Shown here one piece after another: positions 26,104 through 33,889 of a stretch of 64,000 bases of DNA (position 1 is its first letter; the number at the start of each line of letters is the position of its first letter). A program made the translations under genes and the position numbers. The stretch is taken from assembly GCF_045689245.1 (NCBI RefSeq), contig NZ_CP136865.1:2666001-2730000 (forward strand), in the 5' to 3' direction. The notes beneath the pieces were generated by a model. The model worked only from the letters and a program-made list of their open reading frames with translations. It had not been told where the DNA came from and did not search any database. Origin of the DNA: Congregibacter brevis (GTDB lineage Bacteria > Pseudomonadota > Gammaproteobacteria > Pseudomonadales > Halieaceae).

Positions 26104-27357
26104 TCACATAGAAGCGATAATTTTCTCACCAAAACCGGAACAGCTCACCAACGTTGCACCTTCCATCAGTCGCTCGAAGTCATAGGTCACTGTACCGTTC
26201 TGGATCGCACCGTTCATGCCATCGATGATGCGATCAGCCGCTTCGTTCCAACCCATGTGACGGAGCATCATTTCGGCAGAGAGAATCAATGAACCCGGGT
26301 TCACCTTGTCCTGACCTGCGTACTTGGGTGCTGTTCCATGTGTCGCTTCAAACAGCGCAATCTTGTCTGAGAGATTCGCACCCGGAGCAATACCAATACC
26401 GCCAACCTGTGCAGCCAGAGCGTCTGACAAATAGTCACCGTTCAAGTTTAGCGTCGCAACAACAGAGTAATCCTTAGGTCGCGTGAGAATTTGCTGCAGC
26501 ATAGCGTCAGCGATAACATCCTTAACGATGATGTCTTTGCCCGTGTTGGGGTTCTTCAAAGACACCCACGGACCGCCATCGAGGAGTTCGCCGCCGAACT
26601 CTTCCTGAGCGAGCTCATAGCCCCAGTCCCGGAAGGCCCCTTCGGTAAACTTCATGATGTTGCCTTTGTGCACCAGGGTTACCGATGGGAGATCCTGGTC
26701 GATGGCGTACTGAATAGCTTTGCGTACCAAGCGCTTTGTGCCCTCTTCGGACACAGGCTTGATGCCAATACCGACATTCGTGGGAAAGCGAATTTTAGTG
26801 GCGCCCATCTCGTTGATGATGAAGTCGACCACTTTTTGGGCTTCGTCGGTGCCTGCTTCGTACTCGATTCCTGCGTAGATATCTTCGGAGTTCTCTCGGA
26901 AGATCACCATATTGCAATCGCCGGGGCTCTTAACAGGTGAAGGAACGCCTTCGAACCAGCGCACGGGGCGAAGACAGGTGTAAAGATCCAGTTCCTGACG
27001 CAGCGCTACGTTCAGAGAGCGAAACCCTCCTCCCACAGGCGTAGTTAATGGGCCTTTGATGCCCACGGAGTATTCTTTAATTGCTTCGAGAGTTTCCTCG
27101 GGGAACCAATCACCTTCGTAGAGCTCAGCCGCTTTCTCACCGGTGTAAATTTCCATCCAGGAGATCTTCTTGCTGCCGCCGTAAGCTTTCTCAACAGCTG
27201 CGTCGACGACGTCAATCATCACGGGGCTGATATCTACACCGATACCATCTCCTTCAATGTACGGAATAATCGGATTTTCCGGCACATTGAGGCTGTTGTC
27301 TTCATTAACCGTGATACGCGAGCCGCTTTCTGGCACATTGATATGCTTATAACCCAT
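26104..27357 (-). CDS. icd: Isocitrate dehydrogenase, NADP-dependent
   Basis: Icd oxidises isocitrate to 2-oxoglutarate in the TCA cycle. The 417-residue protein is of the E. coli homodimeric type: IPYIEGDGIG near 32, GGGFRSLNVALRQ with Ser114 equivalent to the Ser phosphorylated by AceK, RENSEDIYAGIEY near 155, LVHKGNIMKFTEGAF and the C-terminal ATHGTAPKYAGQDKVNP. GGAG lies about 8 nt before the ATG. It is transcribed alone, with a strong terminator behind it, and divergently from rluE. Confidence 0.98.
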   Translation of the reverse strand: MGYKHINVPESGSRITVNEDNSLNVPENPIIPYIEGDGIGVDISPVMIDVVDAAVEKAYGGSKKISWMEIYTGEKAAELYEGDWFPEETLEAIKEYSVGIKGPLTTPVGGGFRSLNVALRQELDLYTCLRPVRWFEGVPSPVKSPGDCNMVIFRENSEDIYAGIEYEAGTDEAQKVVDFIINEMGATKIRFPTNVGIGIKPVSEEGTKRLVRKAIQYAIDQDLPSVTLVHKGNIMKFTEGAFRDWGYELAQEEFGGELLDGGPWVSLKNPNTGKDIIVKDVIADAMLQQILTRPKDYSVVATLNLNGDYLSDALAAQVGGIGIAPGANLSDKIALFEATHGTAPKYAGQDKVNPGSLILSAEMMLRHMGWNEAADRIIDGMNGAIQNGTVTYDFERLMEGATLVSCSGFGEKIIASM

Positions 27358-27687
27358 TGATCTACTCCAGGCTTGGTTTTTTTACTGTTGTTAGGAACTC
27401 AGAACACACAGTCTTTTGAAGAGCGTTCCGACATCAAATTTGCGTTTTGTAAACGCTGCTTACCTCACGGGAGCTCTACTCATCCAAAGCAACTCCAGTA
27501 AATGCACAGCTACGATCAATAGGGAGCTCTCTGGCTCTTCGCGACCTTCTGCGCAATCGCCGATGCCTTGTCTTGGGTATAGCCCTGAACACTGTCTGCC
27601 TTTTGGACGGACGAGGCCCCTAAAAATCGCCGATCATCTTACCAGAATAGCGCCCGCTATGGCGGCGTTTTCACCGAAATTCCGCTA
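27358..27687. other. Divergent intergenic region icd / rluE
   Basis: These 330 bp separate divergent icd and rluE and should carry both promoters. I see the icd Shine-Dalgarno and a palindrome at 27442-27456, but no convincing hexamer pair on either strand. A 90-codon open frame across the plus strand (27416-27688) has no recognisable motif and ends inside the rluE start, so it is not called. Confidence 0.5.
27442..27456. promoter_or_regulatory. Perfect inverted repeat upstream of icd (possible operator)
   Basis: GCGTTT-TGT-AAACGC is a perfect 6-bp inverted repeat with a 3-bp centre, about 85 bp before the icd start. Size and symmetry suit a dimeric repressor site. No cognate regulator is adjacent. 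Confidence 0.3.
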
Positions 27688-28281
27688 ATGGCAGAGCTAA
27701 TTCTTTTCAATAAGCCCTTCAAGGTCCTTAGTCAGTTTACTGATACGTCGGGGCGCGCGACCCTTGCGAACTATATCGACAAACGCGGCTTTTACCCCGC
27801 AGGACGCCTCGATTATGACTCCGAAGGCCTACTCCTCCTATGCGACGATGGAGTGTTGCAGCAGCGCATCGCGCACCCAAAGTTCAAGTTATGGAAGACC
27901 TACTGTGTACAACTTGAAGGCGAAGTTAGCCACGATGCCGTCGAGGCTCTTCGCGAGGGCGTCAAGCTGAAAGATGGGCTTACTCGGCCTGCGCGCTTGA
28001 AAGCCCTAAAGGAACCAAACTTCTGGGATCGAACCCCCCCGATACGAGAACGAAAAAGCCTGCCGACCAGCTGGATCGAGATCTCGATTCAGGAAGGCCG
28101 CAACCGTCAAGTTAGGCGGATGTGCGCCCATGTGGGATATCCCGTGTTACGCCTCATCCGCACGCACATTGGCGACTGGAGCCTCGACTCACTCTCTCCA
28201 GGACAGTATCGAAGCCTGAGGGTGAACTTACCCAATGCAGGCTCATCGAAGCCACCAAGGGGGCGCCGCCGTAAGCGCTGA
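27688..28281 (+). CDS. rluE: 23S rRNA pseudouridine synthase RluE
   Basis: RluE makes a pseudouridine in 23S rRNA (position 2457 in E. coli). The 197-residue protein belongs to the RsuA/RluB/E/F family. ILFNKPFKVLSQFTD is at the N-terminus, the catalytic Asp42 lies in PAGRLDYDSEGLL, and NPPIRERKS-like (here PPIRERKSLPTSWIEI) and EGRNRQVRRM follow. It lacks an S4 domain, as RluE does. The icd-rluE-mnmA-hflD-purB order matches E. coli and Pseudomonas; the NUDIX gene nudJ that lies between rluE and mnmA in E. coli is missing. Confidence 0.93.
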   Translation: MAELILFNKPFKVLSQFTDTSGRATLANYIDKRGFYPAGRLDYDSEGLLLLCDDGVLQQRIAHPKFKLWKTYCVQLEGEVSHDAVEALREGVKLKDGLTRPARLKALKEPNFWDRTPPIRERKSLPTSWIEISIQEGRNRQVRRMCAHVGYPVLRLIRTHIGDWSLDSLSPGQYRSLRVNLPNAGSSKPPRGRRRKR

Positions 28282-28357
28282 CAACGTAAACGTCAGGGCT
28301 GAGGTCTGCTAGAATGCTGCGCCTTGAAAACAGCTATCCGGATCATACTCACAGCTC

Positions 28358-29464
28358 ATGGCAGCATCGGAAAAAGTCATTGTTGGCATGTCGGGAGGCG
28401 TAGACTCCTCCGTAGCCGCACTCATGCTTCTCGAACAGGGCTATCACGTCGAAGGCCTGTTCATGAAGAACTGGGATGAAGACGACGGTACGGAGTATTG
28501 CACCGCGAAGACCGATTACGCCGACGCGCAAGCCGTCGCAGATAAGCTGGGCATTACGCTTCACGCCGCCAACTTTGCGGCTGAGTACTGGGACAATGTA
28601 TTCGAACATTTCCTTGCAGAGTATCGCGCAGGTCGAACACCCAACCCTGACATTCTTTGCAATCGCGAGATTAAATTTCGCGCTTTCCTCGATTATGCAC
28701 TGGAACTAGGCGCAGACCGTATTGCCACCGGACACTATGCTCGGCGGGGCATCGTCGACGATCGCCCCGCTCTGCTTAAAGGCTTAGACAACAACAAAGA
28801 CCAATCCTACTTCCTGCACGCAGTGGGACACGCCGAGCTTTCCAAAACGCTGTTTCCTCTGGGAGAAATAGAAAAAACGGAAGTCCGTGCTCGGGCAGCC
28901 TCAGCGGACTTACGCACCCACGACAAAAAGGATTCCACGGGCATTTGCTTTATCGGTGAGCGACGGTTCAAGGACTTCCTTCAACAGTATCTTCCGGCAC
29001 AGCCCGGAGCTATCAAAACCCTCGACGGGGATACCATCGGAGAGCACAGCGGTTTGATGTATCACACGATTGGCCAACGTCAGGGACTGGGCATTGGTGG
29101 TTTGGCCAAGCACAACGAAGCACCCTGGTATGTCGCCGGCAAAGACCTGAGCAACAACGTACTGCTCGTCGTCCAGGGTAATGACAACGCTGCGTTGTTT
29201 TCCAGCGAGCTGTGGGCTGGCGACTTGTTTTGGATCAACGGGCTGACGCCCGGGCTACCTCTGCAGTGCAAGGCTAAGGTGCGTTATCGCCAGGCTGATC
29301 AAGATTGCACTGTGGTTTGGGAAAACGGTGGGTACAAAATTTTCTTCGCAGAGCCTCAGCGCGCCATAACCCCCGGACAGTCTGTGGTGCTGTACGACGA
29401 CATGCAGTGCCTTGGCGGTGGTGTTATCACCGCAACGACGGCCACTCTGGCGCTTGCTGCATGA
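28358..29464 (+). CDS. mnmA: tRNA-specific 2-thiouridylase MnmA
   Basis: MnmA thiolates U34 of Lys, Glu and Gln tRNAs. The 368-residue protein has the PP-loop SGGVDSS at residues 12-18 and the catalytic Cys pair Cys101 (ILCNREIKF) and Cys197 (TGICFIGERRF). TGHYARR and HTIGQRQGLGIGG are also typical. A TAGAAT hexamer at about 28310 could be the -10 of a promoter, but no clear -35 goes with it. The stop overlaps the hflD start as ATGA. Confidence 0.97.
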   Translation: MAASEKVIVGMSGGVDSSVAALMLLEQGYHVEGLFMKNWDEDDGTEYCTAKTDYADAQAVADKLGITLHAANFAAEYWDNVFEHFLAEYRAGRTPNPDILCNREIKFRAFLDYALELGADRIATGHYARRGIVDDRPALLKGLDNNKDQSYFLHAVGHAELSKTLFPLGEIEKTEVRARAASADLRTHDKKDSTGICFIGERRFKDFLQQYLPAQPGAIKTLDGDTIGEHSGLMYHTIGQRQGLGIGGLAKHNEAPWYVAGKDLSNNVLLVVQGNDNAALFSSELWAGDLFWINGLTPGLPLQCKAKVRYRQADQDCTVVWENGGYKIFFAEPQRAITPGQSVVLYDDMQCLGGGVITATTATLALAA

Positions 29465-30090
29465 GCGCGCTGCGAGAACAGACTATAGCGCTTGCGGGAG
29501 TCGCTCAGGCTGCCCGTATGGTGGATCAAATTTCCAAAACGGGCAGTTATCCCCTGGAGTTCCTCGAGAGCTCAGTCAACAGCCTCTTTGTTTTTGATCT
29601 TGAGCATGCCGAGGATGTATTCAAGGGTTTACCCGGCGTCAGACTCGGGCTGCAAAACCTCTGTGCGCTATTGGCAAATCAACGGGAAGCCGAACAGCGT
29701 GATGCCGTACGTTACTTTTTCAACGTCCTCCATTTAGAACGCCGCTTTGCAGCCGATGAGCAACTCCGGGAAGTCGTGCGTTCTCGATTGGAACATGCAA
29801 GTTTTCGAGCCGAGCATTTTGCTGGTCATGTCGGCGACATCTGTCACAGTGTCTCCGGCGTCTATCAGGATACCTTCAGCAAATTGCCCCAGCGCATCAA
29901 GGTTATGGGCAGCGCTCAACATCTCGAGAACGGCCAGAACGCCGATATCGTGCGCAGCCTTTTATTGGCGGGTATACGCTCTGCTTATCTGTGGCGGCAG
30001 CTGGGTGGGCGGCGCTGGAAGCTCGCTATGCAAAGAAAAGCAATGCTGAAGAGCGCTCAGGAATTATCCCGTGGCCTTGGCCTCGTCTAA
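29461..30090 (+). CDS. hflD: HflD, high-frequency lysogenisation protein homologue
   Basis: HflD is a peripheral inner-membrane protein of unclear cellular role; in E. coli it binds phage lambda CII. The 209-residue, largely helical protein has the family segments EQTIALAGVAQAARMVDQI, cited as ALAGVAQAARMV, the VRYFFNVLHLERR region and the C-terminal IRSAYLWRQLGGRRWKL. The frame is open upstream inside mnmA, but the ATG at 29461 forms an ATGA overlap with mnmA and matches the family start. Confidence 0.92.
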   Translation: MSALREQTIALAGVAQAARMVDQISKTGSYPLEFLESSVNSLFVFDLEHAEDVFKGLPGVRLGLQNLCALLANQREAEQRDAVRYFFNVLHLERRFAADEQLREVVRSRLEHASFRAEHFAGHVGDICHSVSGVYQDTFSKLPQRIKVMGSAQHLENGQNADIVRSLLLAGIRSAYLWRQLGGRRWKLAMQRKAMLKSAQELSRGLGLV

Positions 30091-30110
30091 CCGTCGCAAC
30101 AGTAGATAGC

Positions 30111-30130
30111 AGTGAAAGGAAGTGAAAGGA
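30111..30130 (+). repeat. Tandem 10-bp duplication of the purB Shine-Dalgarno region
   Basis: AGTGAAAGGA occurs twice head to tail. Each copy contains an AAAGGA ribosome-binding element; the second lies 6 nt before the purB ATG at 30137. Confidence 0.75.
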
Positions 30131-30136
30131 ACAACC

Positions 30137-31519
30137 ATGTCATCAGAGAGTCTCACACTTAGTCCCCTCACGGCGGTTACGCCTTTGGATGGTCGCTACG
30201 CGAGTAAAACCCGGCCATTGGCAGAGGTCTTCAGCGAGTATGGCCTCATACAACGTCGCGTGGTGGTCGAGGTTCATTGGCTTCTCGCCCTTTCTCGCGA
30301 GCCCAAAATCACCGAGGTGCCGCCGCTATCCCCCCAAGCGGTCACTAAACTTCAGAATATCGCCGAGCAGTTTTCCGTGGGAGATGCTGCTGAGATTAAA
30401 GATATCGAAGCGACGACGAATCACGACGTTAAGGCGGTAGAGTATTTTATTAAGCAGAGTTTTGAGGGCGACGACGAGCTTCAGCGAATCAGCGAGTTTG
30501 TGCATTTCGCCTGTACCTCTGAAGACATTAATAATCTTGCTCATGCGTTAATGCTCCGCGACGGTCTGACGAAGGTGTTGATGCCGGGCTTTGAAAATCT
30601 GGTCACGACACTGTCCGGGACAGCGCGAGAACTGGCGGATCAACCCATGCTGTCACGTACCCACGGGCAAACAGCGAGTCCCACTACAATGGGCAAAGAG
30701 ATCGCAAACAGCGTTGCTCGACTGAGGCGCCAGCTCGAGCGTGTTACTAATGTGCCTCTCTTGGGCAAGATGAATGGCGCTGTCGGCAATTACAACGCCC
30801 ATCTGGCGAGCTATCCCGACATTGACTGGCAAGCCTTCAGCGCGGCGTTTATCTCGGGTCTCGGTTTACAGCAGAACCCCTACACCACCCAAATCGAGCC
30901 TCACGATTACATGGCGGAGCTCTTTGACGGTATTGGAGGAGCCAACACCGTGCTCCTCGACTTCGCCCGAGATATCTGGGGTTACATCTCTTTGGGATAC
31001 TTCAAACAGAAGACCATTGCCGGTGAGATCGGATCTTCGACCATGCCTCACAAAGTGAACCCCATAGACTTTGAGAATGCTGAAGGAAATCTGGGCCTGG
31101 CAAACGCGGTGTTCACACATCTGAGCCAGAAGCTGCCGGTAAGCCGCTGGCAACGGGACCTCAGCGACTCTACAGTTCTTCGCAACATGGGTGTTGGCTT
31201 TGCGTACACACTTATAGCCCTTGAATCTCTGGCTAAAGGCATCAGCAAGCTCGAAAGCAATGCAGCCCGTATGGATGATGATCTTAACGCCAGCTGGGAA
31301 GTTCTCGCCGAACCTATTCAGACCGTCATGAGACGCTATGGCGTCGAAGAGCCCTATGAAAAACTTAAAGCTCTCACCCGGGGCCAGCGGGTAACTGCGC
31401 AACGCATACGCGACTTCATCGACACTTTGGATATCCCGGAAGATGCACGCGAATCCCTTCGAGAGTTGACGCCGGCTAGTTACATTGGAAATGCCGCTGA
31501 TCAGGCAAGAGACATCTAG
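30137..31519 (+). CDS. purB: Adenylosuccinate lyase
   Basis: PurB acts twice in purine synthesis, on SAICAR and on adenylosuccinate. The 460-residue protein is of the E. coli type. It begins LTAVTPLDGRYASKT, has TSEDINNLAHALMLRD (about 125), the catalytic-His segment SRTHGQTASPTTMGKE (about 170) and the signature loop GSSTMPHKVNPIDFENAEGN (about 295). AAAGGA 6 nt upstream supports 30137 over an in-frame GTG at 30122. It follows hflD by 46 bp, and roxA follows at once. Confidence 0.97.
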   Translation: MSSESLTLSPLTAVTPLDGRYASKTRPLAEVFSEYGLIQRRVVVEVHWLLALSREPKITEVPPLSPQAVTKLQNIAEQFSVGDAAEIKDIEATTNHDVKAVEYFIKQSFEGDDELQRISEFVHFACTSEDINNLAHALMLRDGLTKVLMPGFENLVTTLSGTARELADQPMLSRTHGQTASPTTMGKEIANSVARLRRQLERVTNVPLLGKMNGAVGNYNAHLASYPDIDWQAFSAAFISGLGLQQNPYTTQIEPHDYMAELFDGIGGANTVLLDFARDIWGYISLGYFKQKTIAGEIGSSTMPHKVNPIDFENAEGNLGLANAVFTHLSQKLPVSRWQRDLSDSTVLRNMGVGFAYTLIALESLAKGISKLESNAARMDDDLNASWEVLAEPIQTVMRRYGVEEPYEKLKALTRGQRVTAQRIRDFIDTLDIPEDARESLRELTPASYIGNAADQARDI

Positions 31520-31523
31520 ACCG

Positions 31524-32636
31524 GTGTCTCGTCCTCGCCTGCAATTGGATGTTGAGGACTTCCTCGCTAAGCACTGGCAGCGAGAGCACTTATTCATACC
31601 CGCAGGGTTCCAAAACTTCGAGGTGCCCGCTGACGCCGACGAGCTCGCCGGGCTCGCCATCGAAGAGGAAGTCGACGGACGGATTGTCAGCGCTGACGAG
31701 GGTCACTGGCATCAAGAGCGCGGTCCCTTCACTGCTGAAAGCTATGAACGCGGCGGCAGCTGGAGCTTGCTAGTACAAAGCGTAGATCAATACTGGGACG
31801 AAACAGCAGAACTACTTCGCGCAGTAGAATTCTTGCCGACCTGGCGTCTCGACGACATTATGATGAGCTACGCTACGGACGGCGGAAGCGCAGGCCCCCA
31901 CTACGACAACTACGATGTCTTTATTATCCAAGGCGAGGGGCAGCGTCTCTGGCAGATCGGTGGGGCCTGTAATGCCAGCAGCTCATTGATGGAAAACACA
32001 GATCTACGACTGTTGTCTGACTTTGAGCCTCATCATGAATACCTGATGAGTTGTGGCGACGTGCTCTACGTTCCACCGGGAATCGCGCACTACGGGACGA
32101 GTGTTGGAGAGTCCACAAGCTTCTCTATCGGCTTTAGAGCTCCTCGCCACAGCGACTTGCTGGCTCGCTGGGCGGATAACCGTCTCAACGCTCTCGAGGA
32201 CGACGCACTGTTTCGTGACCCAGCGCGAAAAATTTCCAAGCGCAGTGGAGAGATCACGAGCGAAGATCTGGAGCGAGCTCGGATACAGTTATTGCAACTG
32301 CTAGATCAGAGCGACCCTAAATGGTTTGGCGAAGCGATCACCGACGTTGCAACTACACACAGCGACGTCCGTGATACCAAATCTGTGCGAGATTGCGAGC
32401 GTGGATGGATCACCCGCATACCCGGAAGTCGATTGGCCTGGCATGCCAGCGGCGATGAACTCATGGTGTTTGCGCACGGCTGTTCTCACGATGCGCCACT
32501 ATGCTTACAGCCGCTTATCGAAGCACTTTGCAGGAATGAAGAGGTGGTTCTGGAGGAGGCCCGTTACCTCCACGATGCGGCTCCAGGCCTTTTAAGCTGG
32601 CTCTGTGAAGAGGGAGTTATCCTCTGTTATGAATGA
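31524..32636 (+). CDS. roxA: Ribosomal protein uL16 arginine hydroxylase (RoxA/YcfD-type JmjC cupin)
   Basis: RoxA is a 2-oxoglutarate/Fe(II) oxygenase that hydroxylates an Arg of ribosomal protein uL16. The 370-residue protein has FLAKHWQREHLFI at the N-terminus and DELAGLA, then the JmjC iron triad: His and Asp in GPHYDNYDVFIIQG and a distal His in PPGIAHYGTS. A C-terminal winged-helix-like part follows. I start it at GTG 31524, 4 bp after purB; an in-frame start at 31485 would overlap purB. The purB-roxA-GNAT order is shared with pseudomonads. Confidence 0.9.
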   Translation: MSRPRLQLDVEDFLAKHWQREHLFIPAGFQNFEVPADADELAGLAIEEEVDGRIVSADEGHWHQERGPFTAESYERGGSWSLLVQSVDQYWDETAELLRAVEFLPTWRLDDIMMSYATDGGSAGPHYDNYDVFIIQGEGQRLWQIGGACNASSSLMENTDLRLLSDFEPHHEYLMSCGDVLYVPPGIAHYGTSVGESTSFSIGFRAPRHSDLLARWADNRLNALEDDALFRDPARKISKRSGEITSEDLERARIQLLQLLDQSDPKWFGEAITDVATTHSDVRDTKSVRDCERGWITRIPGSRLAWHASGDELMVFAHGCSHDAPLCLQPLIEALCRNEEVVLEEARYLHDAAPGLLSWLCEEGVILCYE

Positions 32637-33552
32637 CTTAGCAACTTTGCAAGTGCGGCAGGCTAGCTGGCCAGAAGATGCTGCGGAGCTGGAGCGAGTC
32701 CGTAGCGCCGTGTTTGTTTTAGAGCAGGGTGTACCCAGAGACATCGAGTGGGATGGCCAGGATGAAAACGCCAACCATGTCATCGCCGAGCTTCAGGGCG
32801 TCACTATCGGCTGCGGCCGTCTCCTTCCCGACGGACGTATTGGCCGTCTTGCCGTGGTCTCTAACTACCGAGGTCTTGGGATCGGTGCGAAGCTTCTGGA
32901 GGCAGTTCTGGCCATTGCGAGGCAAGCAGGACAGAAAGACCTCTACCTTCATGCACAAGCGAACGCAGTCCGCTTTTATGAACAAGCAGGGTTTGTAGCC
33001 CGCGGACAACCCTTTGAAGAGGCCGGTATACAGCATCTTGATATGCATCTAAGTCTGGATTATCGCGATTGGAATGAGCCCATTCTGCATCTGCGCTATC
33101 CCCATCCCTTTGCAGAGCTGGTTGTCGCTCAGGCGGCCCAGGCGCGACGGGAACTTCGAATCCTTAGCCCGACCCTCGATAACCGTGTCTTCGACGACGA
33201 GGATCTGGTGTCAGCGTTGCGTGTCTTTCTGCGTGGCGGCACTCTGTGTCAGGTGCAGGTTCTGGTCAAGGACGCTCGATCTGTAGTGCAACGCGGGCAT
33301 CGTATGCTCACTCTTTGTAGACGACTACCAAGCAGGATGGAGATTCGCCGCCTGGCAGAGCATCCGCAATGGAACGATGAAACCCTGGTGATACGCGATC
33401 GCGACAGCGTATTGGAATTGCCTGGAGCCGAGACCGATGCTGGTTTCTATCGCCCGGGAGATCGCCCCCGCAGCGAAGCATCGATCCACCGTTTCGACGA
33501 ACTCTGGCGTCTGGGACAGATTGATCCAGAGTTTCGTGCCTTGTCGCTGTAG
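32629..33552 (+). CDS. GNAT N-acetyltransferase fused to an uncharacterised C-terminal domain
   Basis: Substrate unknown. The 307-residue protein has a GNAT domain (about 1-150): FVLEQGVPRDIEWDG (ElaA/YjcF-like), the acetyl-CoA loop VVSNYRGLGIGAKLLEAVL and LHAQANAVRFYEQAGFVARG. Residues 155-307 form a second domain with LRYPHPFAELVVAQAAQARRELRILSP, cited as ELRILSPTLDNRVFDDEDLV, and a Cys/Val-rich VQVLVKDAR strand, reminiscent of a degenerate phospholipase-D-like fold. The ATG lies 8 bp inside the roxA stop region, so the two are probably co-translated and may act together. Confidence 0.82.
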   Translation: MNDLATLQVRQASWPEDAAELERVRSAVFVLEQGVPRDIEWDGQDENANHVIAELQGVTIGCGRLLPDGRIGRLAVVSNYRGLGIGAKLLEAVLAIARQAGQKDLYLHAQANAVRFYEQAGFVARGQPFEEAGIQHLDMHLSLDYRDWNEPILHLRYPHPFAELVVAQAAQARRELRILSPTLDNRVFDDEDLVSALRVFLRGGTLCQVQVLVKDARSVVQRGHRMLTLCRRLPSRMEIRRLAEHPQWNDETLVIRDRDSVLELPGAETDAGFYRPGDRPRSEASIHRFDELWRLGQIDPEFRALSL

Positions 33553-33563
33553 ACATCTACGCG

Positions 33564-33586
33564 GCGTGACCGCATAGAGGTCACGC
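33564..33586. terminator. Hairpin between convergent GNAT and Rieske genes
   Basis: GCGTGACC and GGTCACGC form a perfect 8-bp stem around a 7-nt loop, between the GNAT stop and the Rieske stop. It may terminate from both sides, but neither strand has a T-run after it. Confidence 0.45.
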
Positions 33587-33888
33587 TACTCGTCGACCCC
33601 GACCGAGTTTCCTTCGTAAACCAGATTATAGACACGCAAAGAACCACATAGGCTACGGAGCGGCTTTCCGTCGCTCAGCGAAAACTGGATATGGTGGCGT
33701 GGGCAGGTAAGGACGTCTTGAACTACTGTTGCCTTATCTAGCACCTGCCCCTCATGCGGGCAGTGACGACTGAATAATCGCAAACTGCCCTCTTCCTGAC
33801 AGAGCAGCATTTGCTGACCCTGAACGCTAACTAGCTTTCGGTAACCGTCATGAAGATTCATAAGCTTCTCTAGGGGACGGTACGCCAT
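33586..33888 (-). CDS. Small Rieske [2Fe-2S] ferredoxin at the end of the propionyl-CoA operon
   Basis: The 100-residue protein is a soluble Rieske domain with no signal or membrane segment. The cluster ligands are Cys43-x-His45 (HCPHEG) and Cys62-x2-His65 (CPRHHIQF), 16 residues apart. The domain is of the ferredoxin/dioxygenase type, without the extra disulfide Cys of bc1 Rieske proteins. Its electron partner is unknown. The ATG at 33888 lies one base after the meaB stop; a longer frame to 33912 would overlap meaB. The neighbouring pathway has no known need for a Rieske protein. Confidence 0.85.
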   Translation of the reverse strand: MAYRPLEKLMNLHDGYRKLVSVQGQQMLLCQEEGSLRLFSRHCPHEGQVLDKATVVQDVLTCPRHHIQFSLSDGKPLRSLCGSLRVYNLVYEGNSVGVDE

Positions 33889-33889
33889 C

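Noticed and set aside
27416..27688. 90-codon open frame between icd and rluE
   Set aside because: No recognisable motif or Shine-Dalgarno, irregular codon use, and it runs into the rluE start.
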